From Nocardioides seonyuensis (GTDB taxonomy: Bacteria > Actinomycetota > Actinomycetes > Propionibacteriales > Nocardioidaceae): a stretch of DNA of 64,000 nucleotides. The translations under genes and the position numbers were made by a program. Positions 42,173 to 49,473 of this stretch are shown here, one piece after another; positions within the stretch are counted from its first letter, which is position 1, and each line of letters begins with the position of its first letter. The stretch covers positions 3,286,001 through 3,350,000 of the forward strand of contig NZ_CP038436.1 of the NCBI RefSeq assembly GCF_004683965.1, given 5' to 3'. The notes under the pieces are model-generated. The model was given only the letters and a program-made list of their open reading frames with translations, had not been told where the DNA came from and searched no databases.

Positions 42173-43024
42173 ATGACGTCCAGCATCGTCGAGGAGATCC
42201 GGCTGTCGCAGGGCCCGGTCGACCTGGCTTCCCGAGAGACCGACGCGGCCCCGGGGTTCACCGGGAAGAAGGCCGACGGGAAGGCAGCGCTCGCAGCGAT
42301 GGCCGACGAGCTTGCCGACCTGCAGGAGCGCCTGTGGGCCGAGCGCACGGCCGGTTCCGAGCGCCGGGTCCTGCTCGTTCTCCAAGGAATGGACACCAGC
42401 GGGAAGGGCGGGACACTTCGCCACACGGTCGGCCTCGTCGACCCCCAGGGCGTCCGGATCACCAGCTTCAAGGCCCCGACCGAGGAGGAGCTGGCCCACG
42501 ACTTCCTGTGGCGGGTCGAGAAGGCCGTGCCGTCGCCGGGCTACATCGGCGTGTTCGACAGGTCGCACTACGAGGACGTGCTGATCGCCAAGGTGAGGAA
42601 CCTCGCCGACCCGGCGGAGATCGAGCGTCGCTACGCCGCGATCAACGACTTCGAGGAGCGGCTCGTCGAAGGCGGCACGTCGGTCCTCAAGTGCATGCTG
42701 CACATCAGCGTCGACGAGCAGAAGGACAGGCTCCAGGAGCGCCTGGACAACCCGGAGAAGCACTGGAAGTACAACCCGGGGGACCTCGACGAGCGAGCCC
42801 TGTGGGACGACTACCGGACTGCCTACGAGGTGGCGCTCGAGCGCACCAACACCGAAGCCGCGCCGTGGTACGTCGTGCCCGCCGACAAGAAGTGGTTCCG
42901 CAACCTCGCCGTCGGCCAGCTCCTGCTGGAGACCCTGCGGGGCATGGACCTGCGCTGGCCGGTCGCCGAGTTCGACGTGAACGCCGAGAAGTCGCGTCTC
43001 GCCGAGGAGGCCTCGCTCCGGTGA
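42173..43024 (+). CDS. ppk2: Polyphosphate kinase 2 family protein
   Basis: 283 aa, one PPK2 domain. PPK2 enzymes transfer phosphate between polyphosphate and nucleotides. Walker A variant VLQGMDTSGKGGTLRHTVGL near residue 70, FDRSHYEDVLIAKVRNL (Walker B and lid) near 130, and WKYNPGDLDERALWDDYRTA near 200. The order and length fit class III-like enzymes acting on NMP or NDP. Its stop overlaps the HipA-like gene start (TGATG), so the two are coupled. Confidence 0.92.
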   Translation: MTSSIVEEIRLSQGPVDLASRETDAAPGFTGKKADGKAALAAMADELADLQERLWAERTAGSERRVLLVLQGMDTSGKGGTLRHTVGLVDPQGVRITSFKAPTEEELAHDFLWRVEKAVPSPGYIGVFDRSHYEDVLIAKVRNLADPAEIERRYAAINDFEERLVEGGTSVLKCMLHISVDEQKDRLQERLDNPEKHWKYNPGDLDERALWDDYRTAYEVALERTNTEAAPWYVVPADKKWFRNLAVGQLLLETLRGMDLRWPVAEFDVNAEKSRLAEEASLR

Positions 43025-43785
43025 TGCCGACCGTCGCGGTCACGCGCTACGTCACGCCGTTGCGCGAGGGCGGCAGCCTGCCCGGCGTCGTGGAGGGTGA
43101 TGACCTGGGGACCTACGTGTGCAAGTTCCGCGGTGCTGGCCAGGGTGCGAGGGTCCTCGTCGCCGAGGTGATCGCGAGCGGCCTGGCTCGACGTCTGGAC
43201 CTGCGCACCCCGCGCCTCGTGGTCCTCGACCTCGACCCCGAGCTGGCTCGCTACGAGGCCGACGAGGAGGTGCAGGACCTCCTCAACGCGAGCGCCGGCC
43301 CCAACCTCGGGATCGACTTCCTCCCCGGAGCCTTCGGTGTGGACGCCCAGCTCGGAGTGTCCGACGAGGAGGGCGCCCGCGTGCTGTGGCTGGACGCGTT
43401 CACTGCCAACGTGGACCGCTCCTGGCGCAACCCCAACCTGCTGCTGTGGCACGGCGACCTGTGGGTCATCGACCACGGTGCGTCGCTCTACTTCCACCAC
43501 GGGTGGACCGGGGGCATCGGCGATCCGGCGAGGTTCGCCGCGCAGCCGTGGGACGTGAGCGGCCATGTCTTCGAGTCCTGTGCTCGCCACGTCTCCCAGG
43601 TGCACGAAGACCTGGTCGATCGCCTCGGCGAGGCGGCCTTCGACGAGATCCTCGCCGAGGTGCCCGACGCCTGGCTCGAGGCCGTGCCGGGTGGCGAGAC
43701 ACCGAACGAGCTGCGCAGCGCCTACGTCGCCTTCCTGTCCGCGCGCCTGGCGAGCGACGCATGGCTGCCGGGAGTGCTGCGATGA
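43024..43785 (+). CDS. HipA-like kinase domain protein
   Basis: 253 aa resembling the kinase lobe of HipA without its N-terminal lobe. TYVCKFRGAGQGARVLVAEV holds a likely ATP-binding lysine. A catalytic-type segment LDAFTANVDRSWRNPNLLLW is followed by a DFG-like LWVIDHGASLYFHHGW. The genes on each side overlap by 1-4 nt: ppk2 upstream and DUF3037 downstream. The HipA-like/DUF3037 pair recurs in bacteria without a firm role; a toxin-antitoxin-like or phosphate-sensing function is inference. Confidence 0.82.
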   Translation: MPTVAVTRYVTPLREGGSLPGVVEGDDLGTYVCKFRGAGQGARVLVAEVIASGLARRLDLRTPRLVVLDLDPELARYEADEEVQDLLNASAGPNLGIDFLPGAFGVDAQLGVSDEEGARVLWLDAFTANVDRSWRNPNLLLWHGDLWVIDHGASLYFHHGWTGGIGDPARFAAQPWDVSGHVFESCARHVSQVHEDLVDRLGEAAFDEILAEVPDAWLEAVPGGETPNELRSAYVAFLSARLASDAWLPGVLR

Positions 43786-44159
43786 GGATGTCCTACCAGT
43801 ACGTCGTGCTGCGCTGTGTCCCGCGACCCGACCGCGAGGAGTTCCTCAACGTCGGAGTGGTGCTGCACTGCCAGTCCGCCGACTTCCTCGACGTGCGCTG
43901 GCACGTCGATCGCGACCGGTTCCGCGTGCTCGACCCGCTGCTCGACCTCGACCAGGTGTGCGAGGCCCTCACGTTCGTCGAAGGTGTCTGCCGAGGTGAC
44001 GACCGAGGGGGAGCGGCAGCCCGCCAGTCGCCCGGGCAGCGCTTCGGCTTCCTCAAGGCCCCACGCAGCACCGTCCTGCAGCCGGGCCCCGTCCACGGGG
44101 GCGTCACCGACGATCCCGCCCGCCAGCTCGAGCGCCTGCTGGAGCAGCTCGTCGGCTGA
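43782..44159 (+). CDS. DUF3037 family protein
   Basis: 125 aa. The N-terminal QYVVLRCVPRPDREEFLNVG followed by VVLHCQSADFLDVRW is the DUF3037 hallmark; the family is named only by conservation. It starts at an ATG overlapping the HipA-like stop by 4 nt, with a second ATG two codons downstream. The steady coupling to the HipA-like kinase suggests the two products act together. Confidence 0.88.
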   Translation: MRMSYQYVVLRCVPRPDREEFLNVGVVLHCQSADFLDVRWHVDRDRFRVLDPLLDLDQVCEALTFVEGVCRGDDRGGAAARQSPGQRFGFLKAPRSTVLQPGPVHGGVTDDPARQLERLLEQLVG

Positions 44160-44186
44160 CCGGGCTGCGCGTCGATGTACGTCGCC

Positions 44187-44930
44187 TCAGACGGGGACCA
44201 GCTCGACGGCTCCGACGGCATAGCGGGCCAGCACGGCGCGTGCCACCTCGGGGTGGGCGCCGAGCGGGTCGGAGACGACGACGGCGCCTGCCTCGAGGGC
44301 CAGCTCGCCGGCCCGGTCGGGCAGGGTGCCCGGCGCGAGGAAGAACGACGCCACGGCGATGTGGCGCCTCCCCTCGGCCCGGAAGGCGCGCACCGCCTCG
44401 CCGGTAGCCGGAGGTGCGGCGGAGGCGTAGGCGGCGGTGACGGGCAGCTTGTGCCGGGCGCCCCACGTGCGCGCGATGCGTGCCACCGACTGGTTGGCCA
44501 GCGGGTCCGAGGACCCGGCCGCGGCCAGGACCAGGGCGTCGAGCTCGCGCACACGAGCGGCCTTGAGGGCGTCGCGCAGCCGGACGTCGAGCACCTCGAG
44601 GAAGGCGGCCTCCATGCCGAGGATGCGGGAGGCCTGGATGCGCAGGCCGGAGTGTCGTGCGCTCGCTTCCGCGATGGCCTCGGGGACGTCGACCTTCGCG
44701 TGGTAGGCCTCGGTCAGCAGCAGGGGTACGACGACGATCTCGTCGAACCCGGCCTTGACCAGACGGTCCACCACCGTCTGGAAGGACGGCTTGGAGAGGT
44801 CGAGGAACGCAGTCTCGATCCGCAGGTCGGGCCGGAGTGCCTTGACCTCGGCCACCAGGGCCTTGATCGTGGCGGCCGAACGAGGGTCCCGGCTTCCGTG
44901 GGCCAGGGCCACCAGAGCAGGAGCAGCCAT
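44187..44930 (-). CDS. Sirohydrochlorin chelatase
   Basis: 247 aa of the CbiX/SirB type, inserting iron (or cobalt) into sirohydrochlorin. It is a two-lobed class II chelatase: LVALAHGSRDPRSAATIKAL at the N-terminus with the first metal-binding histidine, PLLLTEAYHAKVDVPEAIAE near residue 90 with the second. It provides siroheme to the sulfite reductase in the same minus-strand cluster, which supports iron as the metal. It lies 148 nt after cysH, across a tandem repeat, so co-transcription is uncertain. Confidence 0.92.
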   Translation of the reverse strand: MAAPALVALAHGSRDPRSAATIKALVAEVKALRPDLRIETAFLDLSKPSFQTVVDRLVKAGFDEIVVVPLLLTEAYHAKVDVPEAIAEASARHSGLRIQASRILGMEAAFLEVLDVRLRDALKAARVRELDALVLAAAGSSDPLANQSVARIARTWGARHKLPVTAAYASAAPPATGEAVRAFRAEGRRHIAVASFFLAPGTLPDRAGELALEAGAVVVSDPLGAHPEVARAVLARYAVGAVELVPV

Positions 44931-44989
44931 CAGGGGTGCCTCCCATCGTGCGAGTTGGTGCTGGGTGAAAGGGGCTCGACGTCGTTGTC

Positions 44990-45067
44990 GCTTGTGCTGA
45001 GGAGGTCGCGCAGCGACCGTCTCGAAGTGCTTGTGCTGAGGAGGTCGCGCTGCGACCGTCTCGAAGT
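44990..45067. repeat. Tandem 39-bp palindromic repeat (REP-like), two copies
   Basis: Copies at 44990-45028 and 45029-45067 differ at one base (A/T at 45012 and 45051). Each contains an inverted repeat GGTCGC-n3-GCGACC, so both can form hairpins, and each copy is capped by GTGCTGAGG and CCGTCTCGAAG. This type of unit is common in intergenic DNA of Nocardioides-like genomes, as far as I recall. It fills most of the gap between cysH and the chelatase gene. Confidence 0.85.
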
Positions 45068-45078
45068 GTGGAAGAAGG

Positions 45079-45822
45079 TCATGAGTGGATCCCGCACTCG
45101 GTCTTGGCCGTGCCGGCCCACCGTCCGCTGCGCGGGTCGTCGCCCGGCGCCACGCGCCGCGTGCATGGCCAGCAGCCGATGCTGGGGTAGCCGTCGTGCA
45201 CGAGCGGGTTGACCAGGATGTTGTTCTCGACGATGTAGCGCTCGACCTGCTCGTCGCTCCACCGCGCCAGGGGCGAGACCTTCACCTTGCCCTTGCGGGC
45301 GTCCCAGCCGATGACGGGCGCGATCACGCGGTTGTGGGTCTCGGCACGGCGCAGCCCGGTGGCCCAGGCGTCGTACCGGGCCAGGGCATCCGCGAGCGGC
45401 GCCACCTTGCGAAGGGCGCAGCACGCGTCCGGGTCGCGCTGGAAGAGGTCCTTGCCGTGCTCGGCGTCCTGCTCGGCGACGGTCTGTTTCGGTGTGATGG
45501 TGATGAGGTTGACCGGCATGGTCGCCTCCACGGCGTCACGGGTGCCGATGGTCTCGGCGAAGTGGTAGCCGGTGTCGAGGAAGACCACGTCGATGCCGGG
45601 AGCGACGGTCGATGCGACGTGGGCGAGGACGGCGTCCCCCATGGAGGAGGTCAGGCAGAACCGCTCGCCGAACGTCGCGACCGCCCACTCCACGATGACC
45701 TCGGCGGGTGCGAGCTCCAGCTCGGCTCCGGCGTGGGAGACGAGCTCGCGAAGCTCCTCGGGCGTACGCCCGGCGGTGTGGGTGCCGCGGAACTCGCGCG
45801 CAGCACGCGTCAGCGCGCTCAT
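45079..45822 (-). CDS. cysH: Phosphoadenylyl/adenylyl-sulfate reductase
   Basis: 247 aa. Reduces activated sulfate to sulfite with thioredoxin. RFCLTSSMGDAVLAHVAS is the PP-loop; DVVFLDTGYHFAETIGTRDA follows. Two paired cysteines, CC in DPDACCALRK and CxxC in SIGCWPCTRRV, are the [4Fe-4S] ligands that mark the plant/actinobacterial APS-reductase type rather than enterobacterial PAPS reductase. The catalytic cysteine is in the C-terminal ECGIHS. ATG at 45822, overlapping the small zinc-type gene by 4 nt. Confidence 0.95.
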   Translation of the reverse strand: MSALTRAAREFRGTHTAGRTPEELRELVSHAGAELELAPAEVIVEWAVATFGERFCLTSSMGDAVLAHVASTVAPGIDVVFLDTGYHFAETIGTRDAVEATMPVNLITITPKQTVAEQDAEHGKDLFQRDPDACCALRKVAPLADALARYDAWATGLRRAETHNRVIAPVIGWDARKGKVKVSPLARWSDEQVERYIVENNILVNPLVHDGYPSIGCWPCTRRVAPGDDPRSGRWAGTAKTECGIHS

Positions 45823-45980
45823 GAGGCACCACCCGAGCCGGCGGGGCGGATCATCCCGAGCATCTTCACCGAGAAGGCCCGCAGGCACGAGCGGCACTCC
45901 CACGCGCCTGCCCCCTCGTGGGGGAACAGGTTCTCGTCCCCGCAGTAGGGGCAGTGGAAGGGCACGGCGCGCTCACTCAT
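45819..45980 (-). CDS. Small CxxC zinc-ribbon-like protein of the sulfur operon
   Basis: 53 aa with two CxxC pairs (FHCPYCGDENLF and WECRSCLRAFSVK), a rubredoxin-like zinc or iron site. It fills the whole gap between sir and cysH, with start overlapping the sir stop (TGATG) and stop overlapping the cysH start, so it is translated from the same mRNA. I know of comparable small genes at this place in other actinobacteria but no assigned function; electron donation or assembly of the sulfite reductase is a guess. Confidence 0.88.
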   Translation of the reverse strand: MSERAVPFHCPYCGDENLFPHEGAGAWECRSCLRAFSVKMLGMIRPAGSGGAS

Positions 45981-47692
45981 CAGGCGACCTCGGGCTCCCC
46001 GCGCAGGAGGCGATCATCAGCCCGGGCGACCCATGCGGCGAACGACTCACCGTGCGCGCGATCGGCGAGGTAGGCCTCGACGACGCGGGTGACGTAGTCG
46101 TCGAGCCCTGCGCTCGTGACCTTGTGCGCACGCAGCTTCCGGCCGAGCGCCGGAGTCATGCCCAGGGCGCCCCCGAGGTGCACCTGGAAGCCCTCCACCT
46201 GGTTGCCCTCGTCGTCGAGGACGAGCTGGCCCTTGAGCCCGATGTCGGCGACCTGGGTGCGGGCGCACGCATTGGGGCAGCCGTTGACGTTGATGGAGAT
46301 GGTGGTGTCGAGGTCGGGGAACCGCTTCTCGAGCTCGGTGACCAGGTTGCGCGCCCGCTCCTTGGTGTCGACGATCGCCAGCTTGCAGAACTCGATGCCG
46401 GTGCAGGCCATCGTCGCGCGCCGCCAGCCGCTCGGGCGGGCGGTCAGGCCGATCTTCTCCAGGTCGTCCGCGAAGGCCTCGGTGTCGTCGGCGGCGACGC
46501 CGATCACGACGAGCTTCTGGTAGGCCGTGAGCCGCACGCCGGTCGCGTCGTACCGCTCGACGAGGTCACCCAGCGCAGCGAGGGTGGTTCCGTCCACGCG
46601 GCCCACGACCGGTGCCGCTCCGACGTAGAAGCGGCCGTCCTTCTGCTCGTGGATGCCGATGTGGTCGCCCTGCACCGCAGGCGCGGCGGGTGAGGGGTTG
46701 TCGACCAGGGTGCGGTGGAGGTACTCGTTCTCGAGGACCTCGCGGAACTTCTCCTTGCCCCAGTCGGCCAGCAGGAACTTCAGCCGCGCCTTGGAGCGCA
46801 GCCGGCGGTAGCCGTAGTCGCGGAAGATGCCGGCCACGCCCTCCCAGGCGTCGGCCACCTCGTCCAGCGGGATCCACACGCCGAGCTGGTGCGCGAGCAT
46901 GGGGTTGGTGGACAGGCCGCCACCGACCCACAGGTCGAAGCCCGGGCCGTGCTCGGGGTGCACGGTGCCGACGAAGGAGACGTCGTTGATCTCGGGCGCC
47001 ACGTCGTGGCTCGGGTGACCGGTCAGGGCAGTCTTGAACTTGCGGGGGAGGTTGGAGTAGGCCGGGTTGTCCAGCGCCCTGCGCTTGATCTCCGCAAGGG
47101 CGGGCGAGCCGTCGATGATCTCGTCCTTGGCGATTCCAGCCACGGGGGAGCCGAGGAAGGGCCGGGGGCCGTCGCCGCACGCCTCCAGCGTGCTGAGGCC
47201 GACCGCCTCGAGGCGCTCCCAGATGGCTGGCACGCTCTCGATCGCCACCCAGTGGTACTGGATGTTGTTGCGGTCGGTGATGTCGGCGGTGTTGCGGGCA
47301 TAGGTCGTGGAGACCTCGCCCAGGGCGCGCAGTGCGTCCGCGTCCAGCACCTGGCCGTCGGTGCGCACCCGCATCATGAAGAAGCGGTCATCCAGCTCCT
47401 CCTCCTCGAGCATGGCGGTCTTGCCGCCGTCGAAGCCCGGTGCGCGCTGGGTGTAGAGGCCCATCCAGCGGAACCGTCCGCGCAGGTCTGCCGGGTCGAT
47501 GGAGTCGAAGCCACGCTTGGAGTAGATGCCCAGGATGCGGTTGCGCACGTTGAGCGGGTCGTCGTCCTTCTTGGACTGCTCGTTCTTGTTGAGGGGCTCG
47601 GTGTAGCCGAGGCCCCACTGCCCCTCGGAGCGCTTGGGGCGCGGTATCTCGGTGTGCTGGGCCGGCTCCGGCCGAAAGCGCAGGTCAGGCAT
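45980..47692 (-). CDS. sir: Ferredoxin-dependent sulfite (nitrite) reductase
   Basis: 570 aa. Six-electron reduction of sulfite to sulfide (or nitrite to ammonia) at a siroheme-[4Fe-4S] centre. Cluster ligands are C-x5-C in ACTGIEFCKLAIVDTK near residue 430 and C-x3-C in NVNGCPNACARTQVADIG near 480. NRNNIQYHWVAIES in the first half fits the ferredoxin-dependent type (NirA-like). Co-operonic cysH favours sulfite as substrate. Start at ATG 47692, with TAGGAC 10 nt further up and the leader peptide ORF ending 74 nt upstream. Confidence 0.95.
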   Translation of the reverse strand: MPDLRFRPEPAQHTEIPRPKRSEGQWGLGYTEPLNKNEQSKKDDDPLNVRNRILGIYSKRGFDSIDPADLRGRFRWMGLYTQRAPGFDGGKTAMLEEEELDDRFFMMRVRTDGQVLDADALRALGEVSTTYARNTADITDRNNIQYHWVAIESVPAIWERLEAVGLSTLEACGDGPRPFLGSPVAGIAKDEIIDGSPALAEIKRRALDNPAYSNLPRKFKTALTGHPSHDVAPEINDVSFVGTVHPEHGPGFDLWVGGGLSTNPMLAHQLGVWIPLDEVADAWEGVAGIFRDYGYRRLRSKARLKFLLADWGKEKFREVLENEYLHRTLVDNPSPAAPAVQGDHIGIHEQKDGRFYVGAAPVVGRVDGTTLAALGDLVERYDATGVRLTAYQKLVVIGVAADDTEAFADDLEKIGLTARPSGWRRATMACTGIEFCKLAIVDTKERARNLVTELEKRFPDLDTTISINVNGCPNACARTQVADIGLKGQLVLDDEGNQVEGFQVHLGGALGMTPALGRKLRAHKVTSAGLDDYVTRVVEAYLADRAHGESFAAWVARADDRLLRGEPEVA

Positions 47693-47766
47693 GGGTGCAG
47701 TGGTCCTAGTTCGCTGAGGCCGCGCGCGTCGTTGAGCGCGGTGATGAGGTGCAGGGGCGGCGTGTT

Positions 47767-47856
47767 TCAGCGGGGCCAACAGATCATGCTGCGCGTGCGC
47801 ATCAGGTCGACATGGCGTCGTACCACGAGATGCGTCTGCGTTGCAGCGGTGACCAT
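47767..47856 (-). CDS. Putative cysteine-responsive leader peptide (uORF) of the sir operon
   Basis: A 29-codon ORF ending 74 nt before sir. The central part LVVRRHVDLMRTRSMICWPR matches the RRHVDL signature of the actinobacterial leader peptides found ahead of sulfur genes, and one Cys codon lies three codons before the end. The GAGACT box (47864-47869) is 7 nt before the ATG, so the leader would itself be translated from a leaderless transcript. In relatives, stalling at cysteine codons couples cysteine supply to expression; that mechanism is inferred here. Confidence 0.8.
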   Translation of the reverse strand: MVTAATQTHLVVRRHVDLMRTRSMICWPR

Positions 47857-47863
47857 GTCAAGA

Positions 47864-47893
47864 AGTCTCAGGGTGTGGACACGGTCGCCACAA
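47864..47893 (-). promoter_or_regulatory. Promoter of the leader peptide/sir operon
   Basis: Minus strand: -35 TTGTGG (47888-47893), 18-nt spacer, -10 GAGACT (47864-47869), followed by 7 nt to the leader ATG. A perfect 17-nt palindrome lies directly upstream. Confidence 0.6.
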
Positions 47894-47899
47894 GACGGA

Positions 47900-47916
47900 A
47901 TCTCATGTCCTGAGAT
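47900..47916. promoter_or_regulatory. Perfect inverted repeat (operator candidate) between sir and glyA
   Basis: ATCTCATGTCCTGAGAT: 6-bp arms with a 5-nt spacer. It ends 7 nt upstream of the sir -35 box. CTGAGA-type cores recur at about 47865 and 47931, suggesting a regulator with several sites. Confidence 0.55.
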
Positions 47917-48024
47917 CCGCAGCCACATTCTGAGACAGTGGTCGCGCTGTCACGCGTGGACGATGCTCATCGTGAGGCCCACGTCACACGGCTCCCGCCC
48001 ACTCGCCTCGCGTGCGCGTGGCCC

Positions 48025-48030
48025 TAGGCT
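48025..48030 (+). promoter_or_regulatory. Putative leaderless -10 box for glyA
   Basis: TAGGCT ending 6 nt before the glyA ATG at 48037. The 344-nt gap between sir and glyA holds only this box, the sir leader ORF and its promoter, and the CTGAGA motifs. Confidence 0.5.
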
Positions 48031-48036
48031 GTCGCC

Positions 48037-49473
48037 ATGACCGACTCTCTCGTCAGCAGCGCGTACACCCAGGCCCTCGAGGTCATCGGCCAGGTCGAGC
48101 CGAGGATCGCGGACGCGACGCGGCAGGAGCTCGCCGACCAGCGGAGCAGCCTGAAGCTGATCGCGTCGGAGAACTACGCGTCACCCGCCGTCCTCCTCAC
48201 GATGGGGACCTGGTTCAGCGACAAGTACGCCGAGGGCACCGTCGGTCACCGCTTCTACGCCGGCTGCCAGAACGTCGACACGGTGGAGTCGCTCGCGGCG
48301 GAGCACGCCCGAGAGCTCTTCGGGGCCCCCTACGCCTACGTCCAGCCGCACTCGGGCATCGACGCCAACCTGGTGGCCTTCTGGTCCATCCTCGCCAACC
48401 GGGTGGAGTCGCCCTACCTGGAGAAGATGCAGGCCAAGAACGTCAACGAGCTGACCGAGGCCGACTGGGAGACCCTGCGACACGAGTTCGGCAACCAGCG
48501 GCTGCTCGGGATGTCCCTCGACGCGGGAGGCCACCTCACGCACGGGTTCCGCCCCAACATCAGCGGCAAGATGTTCCACCAGCAGCAGTACGGCACCGAC
48601 CCCGAGACCGGGCTGCTCGACTACGACGTGGTCGCGGCCAAGGCGCGCGAGTTCAAGCCGCTGGTCCTCGTCGCCGGCTACTCCGCCTACCCACGTCGTG
48701 TCGACTTCGCCAGGATGCGCGAGATCGCCGACGAGGTGGGCGCAGTGCTGATGGTCGACATGGCACACTTCGCCGGCCTCGTCGCCGGAAAGGTGTTCAC
48801 CGGCGACGAGGACCCCGTGCCGCACGCCCACATCACCACCACCACCACCCACAAGTCGCTGCGCGGACCGCGTGGGGGCATGGTGCTAGCCCAGGAGGAG
48901 TTCGCCGCGGACGTCGACCGTGGGTGCCCGATGGTGCTCGGCGGCCCGCTGTCGCACGTGATGGCCGCCAAGGCCGTGGCGTTCGCCGAGGCCCGCCAGT
49001 CCTCGTTCAAGGCCTACGCCCAGCAGGTCGCCGACAACGCCAAGTCGCTCGCCGAGGGCTTCCTCACGCGTGACGCCACCCTGGTCACCGGCGGCACCGA
49101 CAACCACATCGTGCTGCTCGACGTCTCGTCGTTCGGCCTCACCGGACGACAGGCCGAGTCCGCCCTGCTCGACGCGGGTGTCGTCACCAACCGCAACTCC
49201 GTGCCGGCCGACCCCAACGGTGCGTGGTACACCTCCGGCATCCGCCTCGGGACCCCTGCGCTCACGACGCGGGGGTTCGGCCACGACGAGTTCGACAAGG
49301 TGGCCGAGCTGATCGTCGACGTCCTGTCCAACACCGAGGCCGGCACGACCAAGGCAGGCGGCCCGAGCAAGGCGTCATACGTCCTCGGTGACGGCGTCGC
49401 CGAGCGCACCAAGGCCGCCTCGGCGGAGATGCTCGACAAGCACCCGCTCTACCCGGGGCTCGTCCTCGGCTGA
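48037..49473 (+). CDS. glyA: Serine hydroxymethyltransferase
   Basis: 478 aa. Interconverts serine and glycine with tetrahydrofolate, supplying one-carbon units. [16 protein letters not shown] near residue 35, [16 protein letters not shown] near 100 and the PLP lysine in [16 protein letters not shown] near 268. Longer than the usual 415-430 aa because of an insertion after residue 120 ([20 protein letters not shown]), a feature of one branch of the family. The 3' end overlaps the convergent sigma gene by 25 nt. Confidence 0.96.
   Translation: MTDSLVSSAYTQALEVIGQVEPRIADATRQELADQRSSLKLIASENYASPAVLLTMGTWFSDKYAEGTVGHRFYAGCQNVDTVESLAAEHARELFGAPYAYVQPHSGIDANLVAFWSILANRVESPYLEKMQAKNVNELTEADWETLRHEFGNQRLLGMSLDAGGHLTHGFRPNISGKMFHQQQYGTDPETGLLDYDVVAAKAREFKPLVLVAGYSAYPRRVDFARMREIADEVGAVLMVDMAHFAGLVAGKVFTGDEDPVPHAHITTTTTHKSLRGPRGGMVLAQEEFAADVDRGCPMVLGGPLSHVMAAKAVAFAEARQSSFKAYAQQVADNAKSLAEGFLTRDATLVTGGTDNHIVLLDVSSFGLTGRQAESALLDAGVVTNRNSVPADPNGAWYTSGIRLGTPALTTRGFGHDEFDKVAELIVDVLSNTEAGTTKAGGPSKASYVLGDGVAERTKAASAEMLDKHPLYPGLVLG

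Noticed and set aside
47783..47872. Plus-strand ORF with codons for TRCVCV over the sir leader region
   Set aside because: Contains cysteine codons but is out of context for glyA; the minus-strand ORF carries the RRHVDL signature and the properly placed promoter.
47692..48037. SAM or T-box riboswitch in the sir-glyA gap
   Set aside because: I could not find the conserved helices of either class; the leader ORF and palindromes explain the region better.
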